From Cyprinodon diabolis (Eukaryota; Chordata; Actinopteri; Cyprinodontiformes; Cyprinodontidae), in contig CM060082.1 in assembly GCA_030533445.1 (NCBI GenBank), positions 37,831,817 to 37,895,816 of the forward strand: a stretch of DNA of 64,000 nucleotides, read 5' to 3'. The notes below the pieces were generated by a model. The model saw only the letters and a program-made list of their open reading frames with translations, was not told the origin of the DNA and did no database searches. Below, one piece after another: positions 1 through 11,402 of this stretch. Within the stretch, counting starts at the first letter, position 1. Each line of letters begins with the position of its first letter. The position numbers and the translations under genes are program-made.

Positions 1-203
1 TAAATCTTTGGGAATTGAGACTTTTTTGTTATAATAAAAATATGAAATAATGTGGAGCAAATTGGACAGACATTTTTAGAAAGTGTTATTTGTTTTGAGT
101 TCAGCTTTGAATTTCTAAGACAGCTGTTTTAAACCTGCAAAAATAAATCATGTATGGATCTTTATTTAGCTAGTGCTTTGAATAAATACTAACATGCTAA
201 ATA

Positions 204-1423
204 TACACTCAACGGCCACTTTATTAGGTACACCTGTCCAACTGCTCGTTAACACTTAATTTCTAAGTAGCCAATCACATGGCGGCAACTCCGTGCATTT
301 AGGCATGTAGACATGGTCAAGACAATCTCCTGCAGTTCAAACCGAGCATCAGTATGGGGAAGAAAGGTGATTTGAGTGACTTTGAACGTGGCATGATTGT
401 TGGTGGCAGAAGGGCTGGTCTGAGTATTTCAGAAACTGCTGATCTACCGGGATTTTCACGCACAACCATCTCTAGGGTTTACAGAGAATGGTCCGAAAAA
501 GAAAAAACTTCCAGAGAGCGGCAGTTCTGTGGGCGGAAATGCCTTGTTGATGCCAGAGCTCAGAGGAGAATGGCCAGACTGGTTCGAGCTGATAGAAGGG
601 CAACAGTGACTCAAATAACCACCCGTTACAACCAAGGTGGGCAGAAGAGCATCTCTGAACGCACAGTACGTCGAACTTTGAGGCAGATGGGCTACAGCAG
701 CAGAAGACCACACCGGGTGCCACTCCTTTCAGCTAAGAACAGGAAACTGAGGCTACAATTAGCACAAGCTCATCGAAATTGGAAAATAGAAGATTGGAAA
801 AACGTTGCCTGGTCTGATGAGTCTCGATTTCTGCTGCGACATTCGGATGGTAGGGTCAGAATTTGGCATCTACAACATGAAAGCATGGATCCATCCTGCC
901 TTGTATCAACGGTTCAGGCTGGTGGTGGTGGTGTCATGGTGTGGGGAATATTGGCACTCTTTGGGCCCCTTGGTACCAATTGAGCATCGTTGCAACACCA
1001 CAGCCTACCTGAGTATTGTTGCTGACCATGTCCTTCCCTTTATGACCACAATGTACCCAACTTCTGATGGCTACTTTCAGCAGGATAATGCGCCATGACA
1101 TAAAGCTGGAATCATCTCAGACTGGTTTCTTGAACATGACAATGAGTTCACTGTACTCAAATGGCCTCCACAGTCACCAGATCTCAATCCAATAGAGCAT
1201 CTTTGGGATGTGGTGGAACGGGAGATTCGCATCATGGATGTGCAGCCGACAAATCTGCGGCAACTGTGTGATGCCATCTTGTCAATATGGACCAAACTCC
1301 CTGAGGAATGATTCCAGCACCTTGTGGAATCTATGCCACAAAGAATTGAGGCAGTTCTGAAGGCAAAAGGGGGTCCAACCCATTACTAGCATGGGGTACC
1401 TAAAAAAGTGGCCGGTGAGTGTT
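204..1423 (+). mobile_element. Tc1/mariner-type DNA transposon, inactive copy
   Basis: The ends are inverted repeats: TACACTCAACGGCC on the left, and on the right GGCCGGTGAGTGTT, which is its near complement. TA dinucleotides flank the element at 202-203 and 1424-1425, as expected for Tc1/mariner insertion. The 1.2-kb length is normal for an autonomous Tc1 element. It encloses a broken transposase gene. The inverted repeats still match over the first 14 or so bases with a few differences, so the copy is neither recent nor ancient. Confidence 0.93.
354..1387 (+). pseudogene. Tc1-like transposase pseudogene
   Basis: The reading frame from the ATG at 354 gives a paired-type helix-turn-helix region (ERGMIVGGRRAGLS, then SRTTISRVYREW), a second HTH (ERTVRRTLRQMGY) and the first catalytic Asp in WSDESRF. 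The frame is lost near 965-980, just after GGVMVWG. The remainder continues in another frame with the second Asp in QQDNAP and the third acidic residue in [11 protein letters not shown]. Two in-frame stops follow, a TGA at about 1096 directly after QDNAP and a TGA at about 1309. With one frameshift and two nonsense changes it cannot make a full transposase. Confidence 0.93.
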
Positions 1424-1931
1424 TATTAGTATGATAAAATTCAGGTTGTTTACATTTTCCAAATTAGAAGAATAAAGAGTTGTAATGATTGCATTTTTAA
1501 AATGCCAGTTATTGTAGCTATCCACTAGAATATTTCAAAAACTAAGTGATAACAAGTGTAACCATTTCTTTTTTTTGGCATAAACCTTTCAAAGAAACTC
1601 TCATAGTGAAATTTTGAGGAAATATGAAAACTATCAGCAGTTAGTCAGCAGTTTCACATTCAAAACTGACGTGTTTCTCTTTACTTGGTATTTTTCTGGT
1701 AACAAGAAAGATTAGTTTGCCAATCATATAATAGTGTAGCTGGCATTGAGAAGATTCCACATTAACACGATGTTGAGTAATCTGCTGCACAACTTAACCT
1801 AATTAATCTGCCTAATCTGTATTTGATAGAGAATAAAAAAAACAAATTTTTCTTTTGTTTTTTAGAGCTTAATGATATTAATCAAGCTGTAGAAATGCAA
1901 AAAAGATAAAGTTGTAGCATCGGGATGATTC

Positions 1932-1982
<51 letters not shown>

Positions 1983-2480
1983 TCCTTGCTAGAAGAAAAG
2001 AGTCATCTGATCAGGAGTATATCAGTTTTTATCTTAAACGATTTCATCTACTGTACCTTTATATTAATGTGCTTTAGTATGAAATAAATTTTTCTTCTTT
2101 ACACAAAGTGCCATCCTCCTTGATTCAGCTCAGAACAGCTTTCTCAAAGAAAAAAACATTTAGTACAAGAACCTTACCAATTACCAATTATCATGCCTGC
2201 CATAATCTCCCACTAGTGATGTTTTAGCAGAGCTCTTCCCCTGAAATGCTGCAGTCTACCACAGCAATTTTTCTCCGACGTTGTAAATGTCCCCAGAGCC
2301 AAGTCAGAACTAGACCTAAGTATATGTTTGCTTCTTTATTTTAGTTTTTAAAATATTGTCCTCAAATAATCAAGGTTTCCATTACAGGCCTCTTGGCTAA
2401 AATGCACAGTGCCTGTCACACATCTAAAAAAAATGTGTCCAGCTGCTGAAAGTGCTTAGTTTAAATGGAGCCTAGGTGGA
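1424..2480. other. AT-rich intergenic DNA, no gene seen
   Basis: No open frame of interest on either strand. The only clear structure is a (TA)n run at about 1936-1980. Confidence 0.6.
1936..1980. repeat. (TA)n microsatellite
   Basis: About 22 uninterrupted TA units, visible by eye. Confidence 0.97.
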
Positions 2481-2639
2481 AGTTCAACTGAAGAAACTCA
2501 TTGCTTTTCATACATCCACCTGTGACACAGCCAATCAGCTTTGAACCACACCTCCACAAAAGCCAATCGGCATCCAAAGCTCATCTTAAAAGGCCTCCGA
2601 TACGCACCTGTCAACCCACCTCTAGCCCCTCCCTCACCT

Positions 2640-2975
2640 TTGTAGCTAAAGCTTCATCAGAGTGTCATTCCTTAAACGCTCCGGCAGAAGACCGCCATGT
2701 TGAGCCTGGTTCTGCCAGAGGCTTCTTCCCAACGGGGAGTTTTTCCTCTCCACTGTTGCTTCATGCTTGCTCATCATGGACAGGTTCTCTCAACCTCTGT
2801 TATCCAAACTGGACTTCCATCTTCCAGGTCCCTGAGTGAAGCTCTAGTATCAGCTCACGCAATTGACTGGATCTCCCATAAAGCTCAGCAGACCGTCTCG
2901 CTAACCAGCAGTCTACAGACTGACCAACTTCATCTATCTCTACTCCACCACCAGTTTCAGGCCTCGGGTTGAAAC
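2640..2975 (+). repeat. Interspersed repeat, same family as 39411-39720
   Basis: The stretch GAGCCTGGTTCTGCCAGAGG followed by GGGAGTTTTTCCTCTCCACT recurs at 39411-39720 and 11128-11402 (+) and at 45624-46150 and 9290-9390 (-). The copies diverge toward both ends. In the better copies the 3' side ends in a LINE-type tail (see 39411-39720). The region just upstream (2500-2640) may belong to the same element but has no second copy in the window to confirm it. Confidence 0.7.
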
Positions 2976-3289
2976 AGCCCTATTCTTTGCTCCTGTTCAT
3001 GCATATCTATCAAAATTAAGTGCTATGTTTCCTGCCGAGGTCTGAGCGCCAAAGACAAAGTAATTGTATCAATTAATTTCTCCTAATTGTCTTTTCTCTT
3101 TGTGTAAGTTTTTCAGATTGAATTAGTAGCTCTGAAACTGCCAGTTACAGTCTTAATTGATGCATAGCTACAGTACTGGAAAATCTTCTAGGCTTAAAAT
3201 GCTGTACAGCGCAAAATTCCTCTGTGTAATAAATGGTTTCAATCATTAATTACATGGATAAAACCTTTTCTGTCAGCTGGTCACGTTGG

Positions 3290-3481
3290 TCTTTGCTTTA
3301 TTTTTTAAAATTTTTTATTTTGTTGTTTAATCTGTGTAAAGCACTTTGAATTGTATTTTTTTCAACTATGAAAAAACTTGCCTTTCCTTGCCTTTTTCCC
3401 ATAAGGCAAGTAAAGGCAAAAATAAAAAGACATTAAATATAACACAAAAAATCTTAAAAGCCATGTTTACCCCCCACACAC

Positions 3482-3578
<97 letters not shown>

Positions 3579-3745
3579 CATGAAAAACATTAAAAAAATA
3601 GGTTTTATTTATTTGTCACTCTAATTTTAATGTATTTCTCTCTGATTTTTATTATTGTGATTTTATTTGAGCTTTTATTGGTCTATTCAGCACTTTTTAA
3701 TGGTTTTGTCTGTAAAAGGCATTCAATAAATTGACTTTACTTACT
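3290..3745 (+). repeat. LINE-like 3' tail split by a long (TA)n tract
   Basis: GTAAAGCACTTTGAATTG at about 3336 and CATTCAATAAATTGACTTTA at about 3720 are of the kind found at the 3' ends of fish LINEs. Between them lies an (AT)n run at about 3483-3576. The open frames through this tract are pure Tyr-Ile repeats and are not genes. Confidence 0.5.
3483..3576. repeat. (TA)n microsatellite, about 90 bp
   Basis: A TA dinucleotide run, slightly interrupted near its left end. Confidence 0.97.
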
Positions 3746-3759
3746 TCTCTGATGCTCTT

Positions 3760-4790
3760 CCCACTTCACATTTTTTTTGGCCATTTCTTGGTAAATTTAT
3801 TCTAATCAAATAGATCTTTATTTTGGGGTACCAGATTAATTTGATACTTGTAAAAGTCTTGGAAAGCCATGAATAATTTCCCATTCTCTTCACAATAATA
3901 TACTTCTGTGTGAAGCTTTATCATTCAAATAGTATAAATTGGTTGTAATGTGATAAAAGTAAATAATCGTCATGGAGTATGAAAACTTTAAATGCGTGTT
4001 GTGTAGAGCATCTTTGAACAGAATTTTACCCCAGTTACAAAAATGAATGAATTACTAGTGACAGCAAGGATCGCTGTCTCTGCAGGATTCAGAGATGCAG
4101 ATGAAGACTGATGTAATCAAGCAGAAACAGAGAATCTGTAGTGACATACGTGTGACATTCCCCCTCGCTACACAGTTGTGCCCCATATCTGAAATGGCAC
4201 ACAGCCTTTCAGGGAAAATGATTGTGGCACATTGTCATCTGTGCTAGAAGAGTGTATTACTTAACTTGTAAATATGTCAGCGGTTTATTACAGACAAATC
4301 GATTTTTACTAATGCAAACTACGTATGTTTGCTGTACCAGTGACCAATCCCATGAATGTAAAATCAGGCTGTTTCCAGATAATGAAAACCTGTTCCATCA
4401 ACTATTTGGATTCATGGTTATACAGCTTTAGTTTTTTCTGGTGAAAACATTTTAGTTTTCAGAAAAGCTTGAAAACTAACCTTGAGCTCCATTTTCTGCA
4501 CCAGACATCCTAAAATGCCTTTTTGGAATTAGGCATTTGAAATAATCTTTCTATTCCCCTTAGGCTTTCATCCTGAAATTCTCCAAAGTCCAATACTTTT
4601 TTTAAATGAAAGTGAATAAATCTAAAGTAGTTTGTTTTGTTTTTTAAATTACTTCTAATTTTCAGTCAACTATAGTTCGCCTAATCCTTTTTTACCTTTG
4701 GTAAGATTATCTCATTGCCTTTCTCATACTTAAATCTAAATAGTGGCTCTAGAATCCATGTCTACACAAATTAAGATTATTCGAACCTTT
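3760..4790. other. Intergenic, nothing recognised
   Basis: AT-rich DNA without a supported gene, RNA or repeat. Confidence 0.5.
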
Positions 4791-4879
4791 GAGAGGAGCA
4801 GCTATAGGTCTAGCGCCCCTAGAGGCCAAAAGTTACACAGTCTGCCTTTAATTATGCAATCCTTAACTAAGTTTTAATT

Positions 4880-5240
4880 TAGCTACAGCGTATGTGGTCC
4901 GGGGTCTTGGCGGGGCTCGGTTGCGGGGCCTGGGTGGCCTGTCGGTGCTGGGGCTGTCATTGCTGCTCTCCCCAAAAGGGGAGTGGAGGCAGGGGTGAAT
5001 AGGGTATTGAGGGGGAGGAAGTGGCCAGGTGGGAGGCTCTGGGTGGGTGGCTTGGGAGGCTTTTACTGGGGCTCGTCTGGTCCGGGTGTGGGGTTAGGGG
5101 GCCGGGCCAGAAGCAGAAGCTAGATGGGTTAGTGTGGTGGTGACACCGCTCCCCTACCCCCCATCCGAATTTTAGGTTCACCTATTGGGTCATCCAGTAG
5201 CCCAGGACCGCGGCGCCGGTAGCCGGTCCCTGGATTATTG
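4880..5240. other. Strand-biased G-rich block
   Basis: About 350 bp on the + strand very rich in G, with many runs of three or more G (for example GGCGGGGCTCGGTTGCGGGG near 4910), in otherwise AT-rich DNA. No splice sites or convincing protein are visible. The 74-residue minus-strand frame across it is Pro/Ser-rich and looks like a by-product of base composition. It could be a repeat of unknown family or a G-quadruplex-forming region. Confidence 0.45.
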
Positions 5241-5249
5241 GATGTGAGT

Positions 5250-7430
5250 GTTATGCGTGCCTCCATGATTTTTTTTTTCTTCCTCTTCACAGAGACTGTG
5301 TGTTGCGAATGGGGGCACTAGGGTGGGCAGGCGGGATTGAGACTGTGTGTTTTTTTGTAATTTTACTTGTCAGGTTGGGGTCTGAACTGCTCCCTCTCCC
5401 AAAAACATCTCAAGTCTCCACTAAGTGCAGAGCCCTTTCCCCCCATCCTGTACCCCCCAGAGGCCTGGTACTGAATCTGTTTCTTTTTTTTCCATTTAGC
5501 TGGTTTAATGAGAAAAGAAAAAGATTCCAATGACTCACTTATCTAAAACCATTAAAATAGAGAAGCTTAAACTTTATTTCCTGGAGGGAAACATTTGTAC
5601 TATTCTATACTATTACCTTAAACAACTTCCAAATGAGCCTCAGGCTGCACTTGGAGGCAAGTAAAGAACTTAACATCGATGTGTGCTAAAAATCTAGTTT
5701 GACTAAGTGTTAATTCAAGCTACAAAGGCATGTCAAACCTCTCAGATTTTTTATAGTAAAATTATTTATTAAACTTTTTCCAATAACTTGAAATTAATGC
5801 AATGCTTTGCGCTGACCTATCACATTCAATTCTGAAATACATGCTAAGGTTGGTCATGGTTAAGGCAAGTAAGTAAGGGAAAGAAATGTTAAAAATATAG
5901 CACATTTCAGTGGCAAATCAATTCAAAGTGCTGTACATTAGAAAATAAGGAAAGTACACTGCAGTGGCACAGAGGCAACACAAATAGTTAAAGAGAATGA
6001 CATTGACACTTTAAAATTAAATGAGCATATATAAAAAAAAAGATTAAATGATTGATAGATTTTTTTAAAAGAAATCAAAATGATTATGAAAGTGGGACGA
6101 AAGTTAAACTGGAAACGTACTAATGTTAGATAGCTGCTGCAGGTTTCAGAGCTTCTACAGTTTCTAGGAGTTTATTCCATGCTTTACCTATAGGAGAAAA
6201 ACATTGACCGTGTCAATGTGCTAGGAAAGGGTTAATTGTGCAGCATATTTTCACATTTTCCTTTATTTTGAAAATGTCAGATGTTTTCCATTGTATCCAA
6301 CACAAGAAACCACAGATCTGGCATTGAAATATTGTTAACATTGATAATCATGACAATAAGTGTGGAATTCACAGGTTTCAACACTTGATGACCAACTAAT
6401 ATGATTTCTTTATATCTGAGAGCACATTTAATTTAGTTGGAATAAGTCCAATTATTTGTTTCCTTCATGTGGAAGAGAAAAAAAATATTAATTTGAACTT
6501 GTAGTTTACACCAACAGCCTCATGATGGAGACACTGATCCACAATCCAGTGCCACTAATTGCAGACTTTATGTTCCTTAGAGAGGAAATTCAATATTGAG
6601 TCTGCCTTACAGTAAGCATGGCAAAGCAAAGAGCATGAGTCATCCTGCAATAAAAAAGCGTCTGGAGCAAGCACTCAAAATAACCATAAAAGAACAATAA
6701 AAACTAAACAAAACAACTTGAGCATGATATTAGAGTTCAAGCCGGAAAGATTGGTTTGACTTCTATTGGGAATACATATTTATGGAGGAGATAACCCAGA
6801 ACTCAAAATACATGAAAAAGATGTAAACGAAGCGGGGAAAAAAAGACTATATTAGTGGGTACAAACAAAAATCAAATGGTGTGTATATTCATGCAAAACT
6901 TCACATAAAAACCATAAATACTCCACTGGTTTAATTTATGGAGTTGGATGGATGAGGATGGAAAACATGTGGTGTAATGCCTGAGTTTCAATATTACATA
7001 ACTACAATGATAACACTGATTAATATTAATAATCATGCCACTTTCTAAAAGTTAAACAGTGACATGAAACTTGTGTTTCCTTCCAGTTGATTTAATGTCT
7101 CGGACTATTTTGAAGTGATCTCCATCAATAGTATTTTACTTTTCTACTCTTCTATTGTTTTCTTTTGAATTATTTGCTGTTTTTCATTGTTTTGTCTTTT
7201 TTTTTTTTTTTGCTCCACGCCTTCAACCTGATAATTGCAATATGATCACCAGGCACTTGAGTAATAGGATCATTAACTCAGTTTCGCATTTAGATCTGTC
7301 ATGGTTTTTATGTAACCAAAGATTTATAATATTCCTGTGAAACTCAACTGTATGACTGCATCCCGTATTTCTTACTAATTTATAAAATAACAAACCAGAT
7401 GTTAATCACCTCTTTAAAAAAAAAATAAAC
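5250..7430. other. Intergenic, mostly unassigned; possible LINE tail near 5880-6200
   Basis: No gene is supported. The stretch from about 5880 (CAATTCAAAGTGCTGTACAT at 5919) resembles the reverse complement of LINE-type 3' tails in fish. The rest shows nothing recognisable. Confidence 0.4.
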
Positions 7431-7439
7431 AAAAACATC

Positions 7440-7805
7440 AGTGACTGTGGGAGACATGGAAGAGCAGTTCCACAAACCAGTTTTAGACCAATTGTGGTTT
7501 GTGATATAGTGCATTGTCTTGTTGGAAGTATCTATCATAGGATCAGCTCTCTGTGGTCACAAGGGGCCGGATGTGGTCAGCTACAGTGGCGTCATATCTC
7601 TATACTTCTACAATTCCATCTTTTTGTAGTCTAATTGTCCAAATTGGTTCTGGTTTAAATGGTAAAGCCTCACTTTTTCTTGGCTGATATTTGACACCTG
7701 GTTTGGTCTTCTGCTGCTGCAGTCCAGCTGCTTCCATGTTCCACATTAAAGTATGACAGGTATTTATCATGAGGAGAAGAATTGCCCACTCTTTGCTGGT
7801 CCTTG
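7440..7805 (-). pseudogene. Degraded Tc1 transposase copy, related to the 204-1423 element
   Basis: Read on the minus strand, pieces align by eye with the element at 204-1423. TGCATTGTCTTGTTGGAAGT corresponds to the QQDNAP region, and GGTCTTCTGCTGCTGCAGTC to the segment encoding the second HTH. The middle of the gene is missing and the frame is lost. It is an internally deleted fossil. Confidence 0.7.
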
Positions 7806-8197
7806 ACAATAAATCACCAAATTAATGTTTACCAAGTTTATAATGTTTTTTGAGCATGCCCTTTTTAAAACATAAATTTTCATTTATTTGTTTTCTCTAG
7901 AGGGGTGAGAAAAGTTATCTATACCTCTACATTTCATCCTAAATATTGTCATAAAAATTGATGAATCCAATTTAAAATAAACAAAATTCTGCAGAACTGG
8001 TAGTGAAGTGTAGTGATTTACTTTTGAAATACTTTTAACTTTTTCTTTTTATCTCCTGATTATTATGAACAATTTTCTAACGTTTTCATAAGTACTGTTC
8101 TTATGAGTGACTAATTTTCCGCTAAGGTATTTTTACTTTTTCTTTGGTATTTTTTGTCAATACTTCATACATCGCTGTTGGGCACAGATAGGTCTTC

Positions 8198-8360
8198 CAA
8201 ATGGACCATGACCCAAAGCATGCAGCAAAAAAGTGGTCATCACAAAGCCCTGACCTCAATACTATTAAAAATCTATGGGCAAACTTTAAAAGGCATGAGC
8301 AAGTAAGTTACACCACAGTTTCACCAGTTCAGTCAGGAGAAACCAGCCAAAGCTCTTGCT
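8198..8360 (+). pseudogene. Tc1/mariner transposase C-terminal fragment
   Basis: Frame reading from 8198 gives [12 protein letters not shown], then [18 protein letters not shown]. These are the second and third catalytic blocks of a Tc1 transposase. The catalytic Glu of the usual PIENLW block is Lys here, so the fragment is inactive whatever its length. Confidence 0.85.
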
Positions 8361-8411
8361 AACCTTTGTAAAAAGCTTGTTGAAATTTTGAACTGACATA
8401 TACAGTTTAAA

Positions 8412-8590
8412 ACAGGGGTGGGCAATTCCAGTTCCTGAGGGTCAGTATCCGGCAACTTTTAGAAGTGTCCTTGGTCCAACCTGAATCAAGTAATTAGAAG
8501 ATTAAACTGCATACTGAGGAGGTAATATAGCCATCGAATTCAGGTGTGGTGGACCAAGGACAAATAAATGTTAAGGGATCCTGATCAAGG
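8412..8590. mobile_element. hAT-type MITE remnant
   Basis: It starts with CAGGGGTGGGCAATTCCAGT, the inverted end of a palindromic hAT MITE common in fish. The complementary arms TTGGTCCAACCTGAATC (8470) and GATTCAGGTGTGGTGGACCAA (about 8538-8558) are still visible. The right terminal inverted repeat is lost. Confidence 0.7.
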
Positions 8591-8600
8591 GATGCTCATT

Positions 8601-8925
8601 GGGGCAGTGGGTAGCACTATTGTCTTGCAGCAAGAAGGTTTCAGGAGTTCGATTCCTGGCCCTGGGTCTTTCTGCATTCTCGGTTCTCTCCGGGTACTCC
8701 AGCTTCCTCCCAAAGTCCAAAAATATGATTGCTAGGTTAATTGGCTTCTCTAAATTCTCATTAGGTGAGTGTGTGCATGAATGGTTGTTTGTCTCTGTGT
8801 TGCCCTGTTATGGACTGGCAAACTGTCCAGGGTGTATCCCGCCTCTCGCCCGTAGACAGCTGGAGATAGGCACCAGCATCCCTCGCGACCCCAGCAGGGA
8901 TAAGCAAGGATGGATGGATGTATCC
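8601..8925 (+). repeat. tRNA-derived SINE
   Basis: The head GGGGCAGTGGGTAGCACTAT followed by a polymerase III B box (GTTCGATTCC at 8647-8656) marks a tRNA-derived promoter. The body and 3' end (TCCAGGGTGTATCCCGCCTC, then GGATGGATGGATG) match by memory an abundant fish SINE with a LINE-derived tail. The 109-residue open frame across it is incidental. Confidence 0.85.
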
Positions 8926-9289
8926 TGATAAAATTTAGGGAAAATGCGAAAGGATAGTGTTCTTTTTCTTTTTTCTTTTTTTTATGCGGGCACTGAAAAT
9001 AGAAATGAAAAATAAATAAATAAATAAGGGCAAAGGTCCATCCTTTGATATGATAAGAAAAGCGCCACTTGCAGCACTGGAAACCTCAGCTCGAAGAGAT
9101 AAAAACTGTTGTCCTATCTCAAAATGATTTAAGTTAAAGACTTTATAAAAAGAATTAAACGTGGAGAGACTCAGAAAGAAAGCTGCAGTTAGAAAATATA
9201 TTTATTTATACAAGTAACCCAATCATTTCTTCAAAATATTTCTATCTAAGGAAAATCAGCCGATTGCAAGAACTCATTGACTCTCTGTA

Positions 9290-9780
9290 GCCCCTCGCAC
9301 TGAGTATTTATGTAGCGACAGTGGAGAGGAACCAGGCTCAATGTAAGCAGCCATCTGCCGAAGTCTTCTGGGGTTCATGAAGACAGAAGCAGATAAAGAC
9401 ACAAACAAAATAAATTAATTGGCGCTTGGGCCCTGGCAGAAGACTTCGATGCTGTGAATCAACATTCGTTGGATGAGTAACCTAGGAAACGATCAGAGTA
9501 GTCTTCCCCTGGGACCTGGTCACTGGTCGTGGAACAAACTAGAGGGTGAAAGGGACTGAGAATATTCTGAAAATGAGGAAGGAGATGGGCTGGAGGTGGG
9601 TAAAAGTCTGCTTGCGTACGGGAGAAGGAAGCTGGACCAGGAGCTAAATGAATGGGATCTTGTAAGACGATTGGCTTCGGAGAAGGTTTGGCCCACGAGT
9701 CGATTGGCTGGAGCTGAATAAGGGACATTGCAGGCAGTTCAGGTGAAGCTGATAAGAGTCTTAAAACAGTCATAAAGACA
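9290..9780 (-). repeat. Interspersed repeat fragment, minus orientation
   Basis: 9290-9390 carries the reverse complement of the family seen at 39411-39720 (GCGACAGTGGAGAGGAACCA; CAGAAGCAGATAAAGACACA). The following sequence to about 9780 has a 104-residue minus-strand frame without recognisable domains; it is probably part of the same or a neighbouring repeat. Confidence 0.5.
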
Positions 9781-10024
9781 CTGATTTACAAATGCACCAG
9801 TACAGCACACTTAAAACACAACTCAGATTTGCTCAGTCTGTGTAGTTATAAGGGTCGGTTTAAAACTTTCCTTTTTGGTAAAGCTTATAGTTTGAGGGGC
9901 TCAGGTTTTCCTGAGCTTTAACTGTAGTTATGCTGCTATAGGTTTAGTCTGCTGGAGGACATAGGGGCCCCTTTTCATAATTTTGCTTCATTCTGTCCAT
10001 TCTCCCACTCTGCAGTATGTGTTA

Positions 10025-10256
10025 TGCTACGTTCAGACCGCATCAGCTTCATCCAATCAGCTTCTCTGATTGGTTGATGTGCCTCGTCGAGCAGCAAAAG
10101 TTACATTTTTCCAACTCCAGCAGCTGCTGCTTTGGAAGCGTGTCCCGTGCCTCGGATGCTCAGAAGCTCATGAGGGGCTGCTCCTTCTGCTCAGAACATG
10201 CTGCATGTAAACTAGCTGTTTCGTCTACCACTCGCACATGCAGTCTGAACGTAGCA
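10025..10256. mobile_element. PIF/Harbinger-like MITE
   Basis: The left end TGCTACGTTCAGACCGCA and the right end TGCAGTCTGAACGTAGCA are inverted repeats with one mismatch. Both are flanked by TTA (10022-10024 and 10257-10259), the 3-bp target duplication of PIF/Harbinger elements. Its interior recurs inside the pogo element at 53280-53480 and in part at 44185-44260. Confidence 0.85.
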
Positions 10257-10289
10257 TTAGTTCAACCTGTAACATTTTGCTCTCTCTGC

Positions 10290-10436
10290 TCTTTCTCATC
10301 ATAGTAGCTTCATCTGGTCTGTTCCTGTTTGGCTGTGACTCCATCTTGGAGAGAAATATCAGCTGTGCTGCTGCCATCAACACCTTTGTTTCTAGATTTT
10401 GGAGATCTGCCTTTTTTCAGTGTAGCCCTGTTTGTC
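10290..10436 (+). repeat. Fragment of the repeat also seen at 45624-46150
   Basis: GAGAAATATCAGCTGTGCTG, then TCAACACCTTTGTTTCTAGA, recurs as reverse complement near 46080-46130. Confidence 0.65.
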
Positions 10437-10438
10437 TT

Positions 10439-10870
10439 AAGCCGGGCATACACTGTGCGATTTTCGGGGCGATTTTCCAGTCGTGCGAGAATTTTCAGCC
10501 TGAACGTGAGTCGTGTAGTGTACAGGGGGTAACGAGGGGTGATCAGCCTCTCACGACCACCACCTGATCAGGAATCGTAAGGTCGGGAGAAAATCTAACA
10601 TGTTTGATGTTCTCCTGATTTTCCCTTCCCGTCGTGGGCAAATCGCTCAGTGTGCAAACAAGGATTCTTCTTCAAATTGCTAAGGCAGCACGTTTCACTA
10701 TAGCTAGCTTACTATTCCCCTGCTATTTTTTTGGCTTCTGGATAGACGAGTCAGAGCAGCTCCATCTCACTGCGGAACTGAGTCCAGCGTGGTTTTTAGT
10801 TGTGCAGTGTGAGCAGGTAGATCGCTTGAGAGCGTCGTGCTGCACATACATCACGAGCTGTGATCTGTAG
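10439..10870. mobile_element. Possible Harbinger-like element remnant
   Basis: GCCGGGCATACACTGTGCGA resembles the left end of Harbinger-like fish repeats. TCGCTCAGTGTGCAAAC inside suggests internal or nested arms. No clean right end or target duplication was found. Confidence 0.35.
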
Positions 10871-10920
10871 CTGCGTGCAACGACTGAAAAAATTTAGCTT
10901 TTGTACCTTTGCTTTTTTTT

Positions 10921-11110
10921 GCTATGGAGGGAGGAGGCGGCTTAGTGGCTAGGTCATAGAGCTTGTAATCCTGCGGTTTTGAGTGCGAAACCCACTCCAA
11001 CAGGCTGCCTCGCCGATAACTCAACAATAACTCCCTGGGCACCACACGATGGCAGCCCATTGCTCCCCAAGGGGATGGGTTAAATGAAGAGGTAAATTTC
11101 TCCAATGTGA
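10921..11110 (+). repeat. Second SINE family copy
   Basis: The head GGCGGCTTAGTGGCTAGGTC and the body CCAAGGGGATGGGTTAAATG resemble a tRNA-derived fish SINE. A shortened relative with CAAGGGGATGGGTTAATGC lies at 31790-31880. Confidence 0.6.
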
Positions 11111-11127
11111 AATTGATAAAGTTCAGT

Positions 11128-11402
11128 TATGTCTGCTTCTGTCTCCTTGACCCCCAGTCAGCCTCACCAGATGGCTGCACCAGCAGGAACTGCCTGCTTC
11201 TGGTTCTGCTGGAAGTTTCTTTCTGTTGAAATTGAGTTTTTCCTCAATTTCAACAGGGACTGCTGAAGAATTGATGAGCAATCAGCTGTTTTACCTTAGA
11301 GAAAAAAATGAACCAATCTGACTGCATGATCTGGTTGAATTGTCTCTGTAAAGTTCCCTGAGATCACTTGATGTGAATTGGCACTCTAAGAAATAATCTT
11401 AA
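11128..11402 (+). repeat. Interspersed repeat with LINE-like tail, diverged copy
   Basis: TCTGCTTCTGTCTCCTTGAC at the left and GTAAAGTTCCCTGAGATCAC at the right parallel the better copy at 39411-39720. Confidence 0.7.

Noticed and set aside
2501..2972. Two overlapping + frames of 91-112 residues
   Set aside because: They lie within an interspersed repeat seen in several other places in the window.
3346..3624. Frames across the (TA)n at 3483-3576
   Set aside because: Low-complexity Tyr-Ile repeats on both strands.
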